This document shows, in pieces, positions 52,550 to 62,109 of a stretch of 64,000 nt of DNA. The notes under the pieces are model-generated. The model searched no databases and had not been told where the DNA came from. It worked only from the letters and a program-made list of their open reading frames with translations. Location: positions 6,534,199 to 6,598,198 of the forward strand of contig JAJEKV010000072.1 of NCBI GenBank assembly GCA_021234155.1. Reading direction: 5' to 3'. The stretch's first letter is position 1. Each line of letters opens with the position of its first letter. The stretch is from Isoetes taiwanensis (taxonomy: Eukaryota > Streptophyta > Lycopodiopsida > Isoetales > Isoetaceae). The translations under genes and the position numbers were made by a program.

Positions 52550-54265
52550 TCATATCTTTCGATTTTTCCACACAGGCTTGCCTTTTGTTTTTTGCTCGGC
52601 AAAGGAGTATTACGCTACTGGAAAAACGTCTAGGTGAATCCTGTTTCAGATGCATGCTCTGTTTCTTCTGACATTTTTGTTTTGGATATAAGGTGATCTA
52701 AGGCTATCTAAATTGATGGCCGAATACAAATCTTAAATCGATGATGTTGGATGCCTCTGCATTTTTTCTTGGCAACATCATGTCATGTTGGTTCAAACAG
52801 CGGGCAGATTGTTTCTTCTTACTGGAGGATTCGTGCTTGAGGTAAAAATCGTTCTTTGTTTTTTAAATTTGTGTGCTTTATATCTGATTGAAAGTTGCAG
52901 GTGAAATCATTTCATTTGCTCTATTATTCCGATAGTTGCAGCAAAAGTGCAAGGCTTAGAGTAATCGATCTTTTGTAACGTTCCTAACCGAGATGCCCTT
53001 AACCAACTGGGCAAAACCGTCTAGACGTTTATGAGTAGTCGCTTCTACCCATTTATGCCGATGTCTCGGGAACGCCCCACAGGCACATTCAAGGTTCGAA
53101 TACTCGAGCGGTCTACCATGGGCTCGTTACATCTTTCTTGCCATTTCTGTTTTTCTCTATTTGTCTCATACAGATTTTTTAAGTATAAGGATTGCGCTAT
53201 GTCAAAACAGCTCTGCCAAAGCTTCTAGATACTTCCAATTTTTCATTCTTTAAACGATTTCCATGTATTGGACCTTTCGTTTACTTTAGTTAGTTCTACA
53301 TCTAATATGAAATCTGCATGTACGAAGAACCGAGGTAAACATCCTGGTTGCAGAGTCATAGTTGTATCTGGAGCATGAAGTTGGTAAATCTGTAGGGGAT
53401 CTATTTTCTGTATATAGAAGAGATTTCTGGAAAACTACACGGGTACATTTATTGTCTCAAAGAAATTGTCGCAGTAGATATTCTTAATATGCTTTCTTTG
53501 AGTCTCATTAAACTAGTCGTACTGTCTAGATGAACAATTTTCTGACATTAAGATTTGTTGCTTTACATGGCATTGTTATATATATTTTCAACATGTTTTC
53601 TGTCGCCAATTTTATCAACATGCTTTTCTAATTTTCTTTTCCAGAAAGCTAGGATCCAACATTTGCTTTCACAGGTTTTGCTTCAAAGTTTGATATGGTC
53701 AGCCTATTTTCTCCAGGTAATACACAATTTAACAATTAAGTTGTGTGTTCATAATCCTTTCATAAATTGCATTCTCTGGACTCCATATTACTGCAAAAGC
53801 TTTGAATATCTAAGTTTAGGAGACTGATCCTCCTATGCCAACTGCACATAACTGAATATTCTTTTGTCTAAATCAGCAAACTTTTCCATTTGTAAGCTCT
53901 CTGATTAAATTGTGTTCTTAGAGAACTGGCCATTCATATGAAATTTTTCAGCATCTCTAGCTTGAAAAAAATGGACATCAAATTAGCAATGGCATGCTAG
54001 ACGGAAGCCTTTGCTATGAAGGCATAATGGTTGGGCTGAACTTCACGTAGGCTGGCTGGACATTGTTCCATTGCTAGCAACATTTCATTGTGGTGAGGAT
54101 TGTTTCTCCATTTTAATGAGTATTTACACATTTGAGATTTTTTTTGTCAACTACATATTTATATGTTTCTTTAAAATTGGTTCCTGTTCCTACTTGCAGC
54201 AAACAATATGCAGGCATTGCATGTTACTTTAATTGCACCAGTATTATATGCTATGGTTTCCCTTT
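52550..54265. other. AT-rich stretch with no recognised gene
   Basis: There are no long open frames. Two tRNA-like promoter boxes near 53 kb lie on opposite strands and are listed separately. Confidence 0.45.
52976..53110. other. Inverted halves of a tRNA-like (SINE-like) sequence
   Basis: On the minus strand 52,985-53,020 reads GCCCAGTTGGTTAAGGGCAT, like an A-box region. On the plus strand 53,086-53,105 reads CAAGGTTCGAATACTCG, like a B-box region. Facing opposite ways, they cannot be one tRNA gene. Confidence 0.4.
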
Positions 54266-54267
54266 GC

Positions 54268-55309
54268 TAATGGCCTTAGCATTTGATTATGTTGGCCGTG
54301 AGAATGCACAAGGGGTATTTTGACTTACAGTAGATCATTTGTGAGCAGGTACCATGTTTTGCTTTTTACATGTTTTTGCCAATTCTCTTTCATGTCGGTG
54401 TGCCCTTTTCAGGGTGTGACTTTTGGAAGAAAAAAACTGGTTTCTGGCCAAATGCCTTCTTTCCGGCTATCTTCCCCTTGCGCGTTATGATAATATGATT
54501 TTTTGAAACACCGGAGCATTTAACTTCTGGGGGCGGTGGATCTCGATTTGATGATCGTCGACTGGGTTCAATGCAAAGCGCCTCCTTACTTAGAGTTTGT
54601 GCACGAAAAAAAGAGGGCTTTGTGGTTGAGCTCAGATTTTGGAGCCTGGAGCTTGACCTTGGAGCCGAAGCTTAGAGCTATAGCAGAAGTTCGTTTCAGG
54701 TTTTTAATCCCTTTTTTCTCCCTTTTTTCCTCTGTTTCATGCCCTGGTTGCATTCAATTTTCTGTCTCATGTCTTGGCTACTCGATTTGCAGATTAACCT
54801 GTGCTCGAGAAAACTTCGCTTGGACAATGATGCCAAGAAATCGTGTTTGGCAAAACACCTGTGGAGCAAACAGCCGATTAGCCAGAGCCAAAGTGGTTAT
54901 GGCGCCAGATCTATTGGTCATTTTTGCGAGGAGGAGCTTCAACCTAAAAGTCTCCATTGTTTTTTTTATTAGATTCCGCACCAGCCTTAAGATCTATTCT
55001 TCAAGATTCATAGCTTCAAGAGGGGGAGCTCGAGGTTATCAGCATGACAACACTCTTTCATTTCCCTTCTTTAATGATTTTTTATCTTCTTAATCCAGAG
55101 CAGCTGTATTAGCAGAGCTTTGTTAGCAGGTGCATCAGCATCATACTAGGTATGGCTTTAAAATGGTGGACGCATGCACTTTGCTATTCTTTTGCTCTTG
55201 ATGCAAAATGGAATGCAGATCGTGGGCTGCAGCACTCATTTTTTTGATAGGTATCCTCTATTCTTTCCGGCTCTTTTGTTTCAGAGGTCTTCGCATATTC
55301 AGAGAAGTA
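54268..55309. repeat. Segmental duplication, copy 2 (both blocks joined)
   Basis: The first half matches 50,011-50,519 and the second half, from about 54,781, matches 51,999-52,545. The 1.48 kb between the blocks is absent. Homology ends abruptly at 55,309, where chromovirus LTR-like sequence begins. Confidence 0.9.
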
Positions 55310-55526
55310 CTAAAATGGACTCTTGACGTGGCACGCTATCTCACCACCCAACCATGAGCCCTCAGCTATGACACAGCTGCCCCAGAGCTCTCCCCCGAGC
55401 TACTATATAGCATGCACGCCCCCCTTTGGTTCTTTGGACCAAAGGCCCTCTTTGGACCATAGGGCCCCCCCACTTTGGACCATAAGGCCCCTTTTGGACT
55501 AAAGGCCACGCCCTTGGCATATTGCA
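55310..55526 (-). repeat. Chromovirus 3' LTR portion
   Basis: On the minus strand a polypurine tract (AAGAGGGGGGAA) is immediately followed by TGCAATATGCC, the expected LTR start. Four imperfect copies of a TTGGTCCAAAG-type motif and a TATATAG TATA box near 55,402-55,412 follow, as in a U3 region. The stretch ends at the duplication border near 55,310 after about 217 bases, without a clear CA end, so it may be incomplete. Confidence 0.6.
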
Positions 55527-55697
55527 TTCCCCCCTCTTGACATTGCAGCCTCCTCTGGCGCAAAAGGGTGTCTAAATACCTTTAGCCATCCGAGCATAAT
55601 CCTTCCTTGGCCCTCGCTTAGGCCGGCTAGTAGAAGCCCTTAGCTTGGACTTGCTCTTGTCCCTCAGCCTTCCTTTGCTTTCCGATCTTTATATTCC

Positions 55698-56848
55698 CTA
55701 AGAATATCCCCGATAAGCTTCTAAAACATTGCCACGCACCCATGAAGTGTCCTCCAAAGGTTTGTGAGCGAACTTAACCAAATATTGTCTTGAACCACTA
55801 GTGGATTTATCCGCCAAAATTGTTTCCTATCTAGAACTTCGGAATCATCAATCAATTCTGGCTCAGTTAACCTCCCAAGTTGAGGTAACTCCTTACCATG
55901 ATAAGCCTTTAGGAATGAAACATTCACTACATCATGCATTTTCCAACCTTGAGGCAATCTTAATTGATATGCATTCTCATTGACCACTTTAATAACTTGA
56001 AATGGTCCATGGAAACGGGGTGCCAACTTAAGATCCTTCTTGCGCGCATCTTTCTTAAAGTGGCCTTTATGGATCCTCATCCATACCCAATCTCCTTCCT
56101 TAAAAACCATTGGTTGCCGCAACTTAGATGATTTATTTGCAAAAGATGCTTGAGCATCTCGAATACGAGCTTGAAGCAAGTCTATGAGATCCTTATGCTC
56201 AATAACCAAATCATCAGCAGCTGGAACATCCTCACACACTCGAAAGAGTGGCTCCCGCACAGGCTGACCATAGACCGCCTGAAAAGGGGTCATCTTTATG
56301 GTAGACTGATAGGTATTATTATACACAAATTCAGCAATAGGCAAATACTCTTCCCAATGACCTTGATGTTCATTGACAAAGCCCCTTAAGATGGAACAAA
56401 TAACTTTATTTACCACCTCGGATTGTCCATCAGTTTCTGGGTGAAACGCAGTGGAGAACCTTAGCTCTGTCCCCAATTGCATAAACAATGCCTTCCAGAA
56501 TTTACTAGTAAACTTTGTATCACGATCAGATATAATAATCTTTGGCAACCCATGTAGCCTAAATATCTCTTTGATAAAGAGCGTAGCCGCACTATAAGCC
56601 GTCAACTTATCCGAACAAGGAATAAAATGAGCATGCTTAGTTAAACAATCAACAATTGTCCAAATAACAGTGTTCTTGCGAGAACTGGGAGGAAGACCAA
56701 CAATAAAATCCATAGTGATATGTTCCCACTTTGCCTCCGGAATAGGCAAGGATAAAGGAACACCATGAGGTTTCTTGTTCGCTTTCTTTATCCGTTGACA
56801 ACACAATGCCGAATATGAACCAAAACATCTCTCCGCAATCCAGGCCAA
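55698..56848 (-). pseudogene. Chromovirus integrase and chromodomain
   Basis: Integrase inserts the element DNA into chromosomes. The zinc part spans the frame change near 56,800-56,850 (GGHRGVGATL and HIRHC, then CCQRIKKANKKPHG). Catalytic D, D and E are seen in TMDFIVGLP, ISDRDTKFTSKFW and FHPETDGQSEVVNKVI. The conserved GDWVWMRIHKG and LAPRFHGPFQVIKVV follow. Near 55,790 the frame shifts by a base. The alternative frame reads QYLVKFAHKPLEDTSWVRGN and ends at a TAG at 55,700-55,698, completing a chromodomain with SEVLDRKQFW upstream. Chromodomains of this group steer insertion to particular chromatin. Confidence 0.9.
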
Positions 56849-57705
56849 ATAAAGTATGGTTCAAGCTTTGCCAAAGTTGCCCCCACGCCACGATGACCCC
56901 CAGTAGGTGCATCATGGACTTCTTTAAGAATAAGTGACCGAAAGTTCTGCACAATGCATAGCTTTGGACCTTTATATAAGAACCCATTAACGATCTTATA
57001 TCCATATGCATTGCCACTTTGAGCTAACAACCAAATATCCTTATAATCAGGGTCAGTGGCATACAATGGTTTCATTTCCTCCAAATGGTTGGATTGTGCT
57101 ATAGAAAGAGAACAAACTGCATAACGTCTACTTAAAGCATCAGCTACAACATTCTCTTTACCAGGACGATAATCCACTGAGAAATCATATTGCTGCATAA
57201 AAGCAACCCATTTCAACTGTCTTTCCGATAATGTCTTCTGTGAAAAAATGTGCCTAATGCTTTGGTGGTCAGTCAAAATATGAACTGTTGACCCTATAAG
57301 ATAGTGTCGCCACACTTTCAAAGCATGAATGACAGCCAGAAATTCCTTATCATAAACACTATATCTACTTTCCGTGTCAGAAAACTTCCGACTTTCATAA
57401 GCAATAGGATGATCATCCTGCATCAAAACCGCGCCCAAAGCCACACCACTTGCATCAACACATAACAAGAAAGGTAGACCAAACTTTGGCAAACGCAGAA
57501 CAGGAGGATTAACCATGGCATCCTTTAAAACTTGGAAAGCAAACTGATGATTATGATTCCATTGGAAAGGAACATCTTTTCGTAGCAACAAATATAAATC
57601 TGAAGCTAAACGAGCAAAATTGCAGTACAAACTTCCTATAATAACCGCATAAACCCGTAAAGGAACGCAATGCAAAGAATCAAGTAGGTACAAAAACCAA
57701 TCCAC
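56788..57705 (-). pseudogene. Chromovirus RNase H and start of integrase
   Basis: RNase H removes the RNA strand during reverse transcription. Catalytic residues are seen in LCVDASGVALGAVLMQ, YDKEFLAVIHALKVW, ILTDHQSIRHIF and NVVADALSRRY. Before them, WNHNHQFAFQVLKDAM is the usual RT connection. After them come the integrase zinc-binding histidines. The open frame is about 305 codons. The next domain overlaps in another frame by about 60 bases. Confidence 0.9.
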
Positions 57706-58382
57706 AATTGCTTGGACCTTGTTGGGATCAACTTTAAGATCCTCACAAAAACAATATGACCCAAATATTCAATTTCCGATTGAAAAAGATACTTTTCTTA
57801 GGATTAAGAGTAATAGACTCCTCCCTTAACCGACGGAAAAACCTCCCATAAAATGCAAGTAATGATCTTCCTCGAACTTACTAAAAACTAATATGTCATC
57901 AAAGAACACGACAACATAAACGCCATGCACATCTTCAAATATTCGCCCCATTAGCCTCAAGAAAAGAAGTCGGGCGATTTGTAAGTCCAAATGGCATGAC
58001 CAAATACTCATAATGTCCAAAGGTTGTCCTAAACGCAGCCTTATGAACATCTTCAAAGCAACCTTAAGTTCGCGAATACCCCGACTTAAGATCAAGACGG
58101 CTAAAAACCGTGGCACCTTTGAGTTGATCAAACAAATCATCCGCCCTTGGTATAGGAAACCGATTCTTTATGGTTATCTTATTCAAAGCGCGATAATCTA
58201 TACACATGCGCCGTGAATTATCTTTTTCTTAACCAACAAGACAGAGCACCAAAAGGTGAAGAACTATGGCGGATCAATCCAAATTTTGAAGTAACTCATC
58301 AAGTCGGGCGCCTAATCTCAACTTGTTGGCCATGCATTATCCGATAAGGAGCTTGATTAGGAGGTTCTTTCCCGGAAGAAGA
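57706..58382 (-). pseudogene. Chromovirus reverse transcriptase, multiply frameshifted
   Basis: The catalytic motif reads VVVFFDDILVFSK near 57,885-57,915; FFDD is a usual variant of YxDD in plant chromoviruses. Upstream in another frame, [14 protein letters not shown] is recognisable near 57,980-58,020. No single frame spans the domain: at least three shifts occur within 700 bases, many more than in neighbouring domains. Confidence 0.85.
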
Positions 58383-59189
58383 TCAATCCTCGATGGTCCT
58401 CCAAACGTTAGGGGGCAAAGTTTGTGGAATTTCATTTGAAAAGACATCATCAAAATAATGCAAAAAGATTGTTTGACGCTCATTTAATGGGGATACATCT
58501 ATCTTAGAACGCAAAACCACCAAATACACAAAATGAGTTTTCATTGCCAAACGTTTAAACTGTACAACAGAAACTGTGGGAATAGGGGACACAATATCAT
58601 CCTTCACAAACTTGAAGGTCTTTTTACCCCCTTCCAAGGATAACATAACAATACCCGCTTTCCAATCTATAAGAGGATTAATAGCCTTATGCCATGGCAT
58701 GCCTAGAATAATATCCATACCTCCAAGGTCAGAAACCATGAAAGAACGTTTACAGATATATCCCTGCAATTGAAATTCAACATCCTGGACCATAAATGAA
58801 GAAGGTGGAGGGGCAACATTCAAGAAAGCAGAAGATAATTCTACATCACTTGATAAAGGAATAGAAGTTAATTTTAGTTCTTTTACCAAGCGAGCAGAAA
58901 TAAAATCAAACTCACTGCCTGGATCGAATAAGACATGTACTTTTTGATCTTGAATAGTAGCCCAAAATCGTAAGAGACTACTATTCTCAACAGAATCCAT
59001 ATCCGATTTTTCCCGGACCGTAGCCACCTTCTTCCCTTTTCCATCTCCGCGAACAGAAGCTACTTTCTTACTTTTATCCTCTTTCTTAGTCCCACTTAAG
59101 AATAGGTGTAGCTTCCTTTCTTTCCCCTTTCTTCTTCTCCAAATAAGTAGGGCATTCATAAAACTTATGGTCAGTTGAATAACAAACAA
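58383..59189 (-). pseudogene. Chromovirus protease region
   Basis: The frame is open for 268 codons. It contains VHVLFDPGSEFDFISARLV, an aspartic protease site in which D-S/T-G reads D-P-G, and DLGGMDIILGMPWH, the usual second loop. The protease cleaves the Gag-Pol polyprotein. The C-terminal part runs toward the broken RT. Confidence 0.85.
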
Positions 59190-59538
59190 AACACTTATTC
59201 TCCCTCATCAACCGCTTTTTACGCGCTTGATAAGATTCCTTTGGCTCTTTGGCCCCAACAGGTTCATTATCTGCAACGTCTGTGTGCGGCCGTTTGAATG
59301 GCCCGGACCCTGGAGCAGATCCCATTGATTTATCTCGAAAACCACTCGCCTCTTTCATAGAAACTTTGAGGCCACGTTGAGCATTAATGGCTTCCGTGAG
59401 GGCCAAACCTTCCTCCTCTACTTTCTCTGCCATCTTATAGAGCTCACCAAAAGAAAGATTGGCAACTTGCAAGTCGAGCTTCGCCCGCACCCAACGATGA
59501 ACCCCACCCATGACACAAGGAACCCAAAAATGAACCAC
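59086..59538 (-). pseudogene. Chromovirus Gag C-terminal part with zinc knuckle
   Basis: CFVCYSTDHKFYEC at about 59,152-59,193 is a CCHC zinc knuckle (C-x2-C-x4-H-x4-C) that binds element RNA. Upstream is a basic linker. The capsid half of Gag is absent. The protease frame overlaps the end of this one by about 100 bases, so a shift lies between them. Confidence 0.85.
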
Positions 59539-59732
59539 TATATTTAACTAGTATCATATCATACAAAAACCACTATATACGTGGTTCTTTATGCATGATT
59601 TTACTTTGTAGACGAAAACCACATGCAATAGTGGTTTCTCAATACCCATGGTGGTTTATGGTATGAAAACTAATGTCAATTATCCGTGATATAATGGTTT
59701 ATTACGTAGTTGGTGGTTTTAGCGTATACCAT
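59534..59732. repeat. Hairpin-rich AT segment, MITE-like
   Basis: ACCACTA and its complement TAGTGGT recur several times, giving inverted pairs such as AACCACTATATACGTGGTT. Outer phrases TATCATACAAAAACCACTA and, on the other strand, TTCATACCATAAACCACCA also pair. It begins exactly where the chromovirus gag ends. Confidence 0.5.
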
Positions 59733-59734
59733 AA

Positions 59735-60890
59735 CGATTTTTAAAAAGTAGTAATGGTCACTTCATGAATTGTGACATGCCAAGATCTAATAACTAAATT
59801 ATAATTTCGTTAGCATAAACTCATATAGTAGCACTTGAACACATGCCCCATTAGCATTGTACAACCAAGGTAATTCTTAGGCAAACATAAGGAACTACAT
59901 ATAATATGGAGTTGCTAGGCATTTGTGTAAGCCCAAGTGCATGCATGTTGTTAGACCATGAGATTCCTCTATTCTACCTACAAATTTTGTTTATTCGACT
60001 TACAAAATAAAAGAAAATGTACGCCATCATAAGATAAGGTATACTTGGCCAACTATTCTTCCCATACCATGATTTAGTTAAAGGGAAGCGACTATATGGT
60101 TATTATAGACATACTAACAATACAGAGTGCTACTCTGGTATAAGGAGAGCTATAGCACCAACATGGTTCTGTCCTATATATACACATCCCAATTGTTCTT
60201 TTCTAGATAAAGTTCCACCAATAGGAAACTTTTACAGCCTAGAGGAAAATGTCCTATACTAGTTGCCACTAAAAATGTGTAGAATCCTTATATCAAATAC
60301 GTGAAATATTTTTCAAATTTTTAGCTAATGCAATAATTTGACCATTTCAGCAGTCCCCCAAAAAAAGAAAAACAAACATAAAATTCCATCTAAAACTTTC
60401 CTATAATCAATTAACAATTACTTTTATTTTCCCTAACCTAGTCCTAACCCTAAAGCATTCAACGGCCAGTCCTGAATCCGATTTCTTATGAGAAAATTGT
60501 GAGGAGGAGGAGCCGACCTAGAATTTTTATGCTCTGGTAAGCGGATTGTTTCCTTTTTATGCATCTTAGCTTGTGCATTGCCTTTTCTGTGATAGCTGCT
60601 GGCTTTGCCGGGGCCTAAATCGACATGCATATATCTGGCAAGCCTGAAACAGATCCCCTTTGCCCATACAGAAGCATCAAGGGATTTCCGGACTTGCATT
60701 GCCTTGTTGAGATCTCCTTGAAGCACCTTTCGAAAGAACACAACTTTATTTGCAAAGAATTGGTATATGCCAGAACTAGCAGGATGTGCTTCTAGGCCAC
60801 ATTTGTGCAAATGTGAGCTTGTTTTTTTAGACATTTGTGTGTTTTTCTCTGATTTATTGCATTCCTTTTTTTTAACTTTATCACTTCTTT
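59735..60890. other. No recognised gene; one weak minus frame
   Basis: The minus frame at 60,834-60,433 is open for 133 codons and includes LEAHPASSGIYQFFANKVVF and LARYMHVDLGPGKASSYHRK. I cannot assign a family. The rest is AT-rich and featureless. Confidence 0.3.
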
Positions 60891-60894
60891 CTAG

Positions 60895-60991
60895 GATTGG
60901 TGTTGAGAAAGATCACATATGAAGCGATGGTTCGGGCAGGACCTTTGATAGATGTCTATATGCTTAGAGATAAGGAGAATACAAAATATGG
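60895..60991 (+). pseudogene. Isolated RRM exon (RBM7/SF3B4-like)
   Basis: Between a TTTCTAG acceptor and a GTAAGC donor the frame reads ITYEAMVRAGPLIDVYMLRD followed by KENTKYG. This matches the first helix and second strand of RNA-recognition motifs such as those of RBM7 and SF3B4. No FAFVEF-type exon was found downstream within 1 kb, so it appears to be an orphan exon. Confidence 0.5.
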
Positions 60992-60999
60992 GTAAGCCT

Positions 61000-62100
61000 T
61001 TACTGCACTAGTGACTATCTGTTGATCTCAAGATAGGTTATTTCCTTCACCCTTTCTTTATAGTATCAGGTGATTTTATTTTAAATACTTATAAATCTGT
61101 ACGAGTCATGCGAAACTTTGCTCGAAGGTTTGCACGAGTTTTTATCACTAGATATCTGGTAGGAATTTTTCAGCTTAAAATATTATTTGATATGTTCCTG
61201 ATACTGTAACATGACTATGGCGTTCTTAAAGATTTTCATGAAACGCATATGTGTGTAATTCTCAGATTATTGCAAAAGCCTTTTGAAATATTTACTGTTG
61301 TTTGGATCTTTATACGGTCGCAGAAACTTATTTATTGATTGCTGCAGATTATTCAAATGGTTATGTTTGAAAACAGCTTCTAGAGTTTGCTTGCATGGTC
61401 TAACTGTATAGTCTTCTTTCTTCTTTCTAGGTTTCTAATCTGTTTCCCTCTTGTTCCTACTAAGATGTGGTGATATTTAGCAGGCTTCTCTTCCTTCATG
61501 TAATGCTAATGCACGATTGTGCAGATGATTGCTTCATGGAACCCTTACCATTTGCTCGTAAGAAATGGAAGTGCCATGGAAAGGATGGTTATGAAACCTT
61601 CTAGGATCTTTCATGTATGTGTACTGGAGAGGCCACTTCAGAAGTTTAATATTTCAATTTTAAATGTTTAAGTATGATAGCATGTCTCGGATCAAATCTC
61701 ACTCTGCTTGAAGGGTTATGGGGAGGTTAAATTCAGCCGTAGACCATGTGTTGTCTGGTTCTTATGATTTGTAGATTGCACATTATGCTGAATGGAACTG
61801 TCTGGAAATATCAGGGTTCAAATCCCTGAGTCCTCTGAACTAGTTGATATATGTTTTGTTAATCATCTGATATTAATGATTTTTTATATAAAAATGTGAT
61901 GTTTCCATATAAAAGCTTATATAACAAATTTCTTACTAGTTTTGGTTTTATATAACAATCGATGAAGAAATTCAGGCCACTTACATGTGCAAGATGGCAA
62001 TGGATTTTAAGTTGGGTATGTCCTACTATAATAAAAAAAACCAATTCTAGTTGCATTGTTTTACTATCGCTATTGTGATATTAAAAGATTGAGACTGCGC
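61000..62100. other. AT-rich DNA with one tRNA T-arm-like stem
   Basis: No coding region is recognised. CAGGGTTCAAATCCCTG at 61,812-61,828 is a perfect 5 bp T-stem with a 7-base loop and contains a B box. No matching A box, acceptor stem or anticodon arm is visible, so it is a fragment or chance. Confidence 0.4.
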
Positions 62101-62109
62101 AGGTTACTG

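Larger units (their letters stand above)
55310..59540 (-). mobile_element. Ty3/Gypsy chromovirus, 5'-truncated
   Basis: Gag zinc knuckle, protease, reverse transcriptase, RNase H, integrase and chromodomain follow each other on the minus strand in Ty3/Gypsy order. The 3' LTR portion lies downstream. The start of gag and the 5' LTR are missing; at about 59,530 the sequence changes to hairpin-rich AT DNA. Confidence 0.92.

Noticed and set aside
57885..57915. FFDD as a disabled reverse transcriptase site
   Set aside because: Both catalytic aspartates are present, and FFDD is an ordinary variant among plant Ty3/Gypsy elements.
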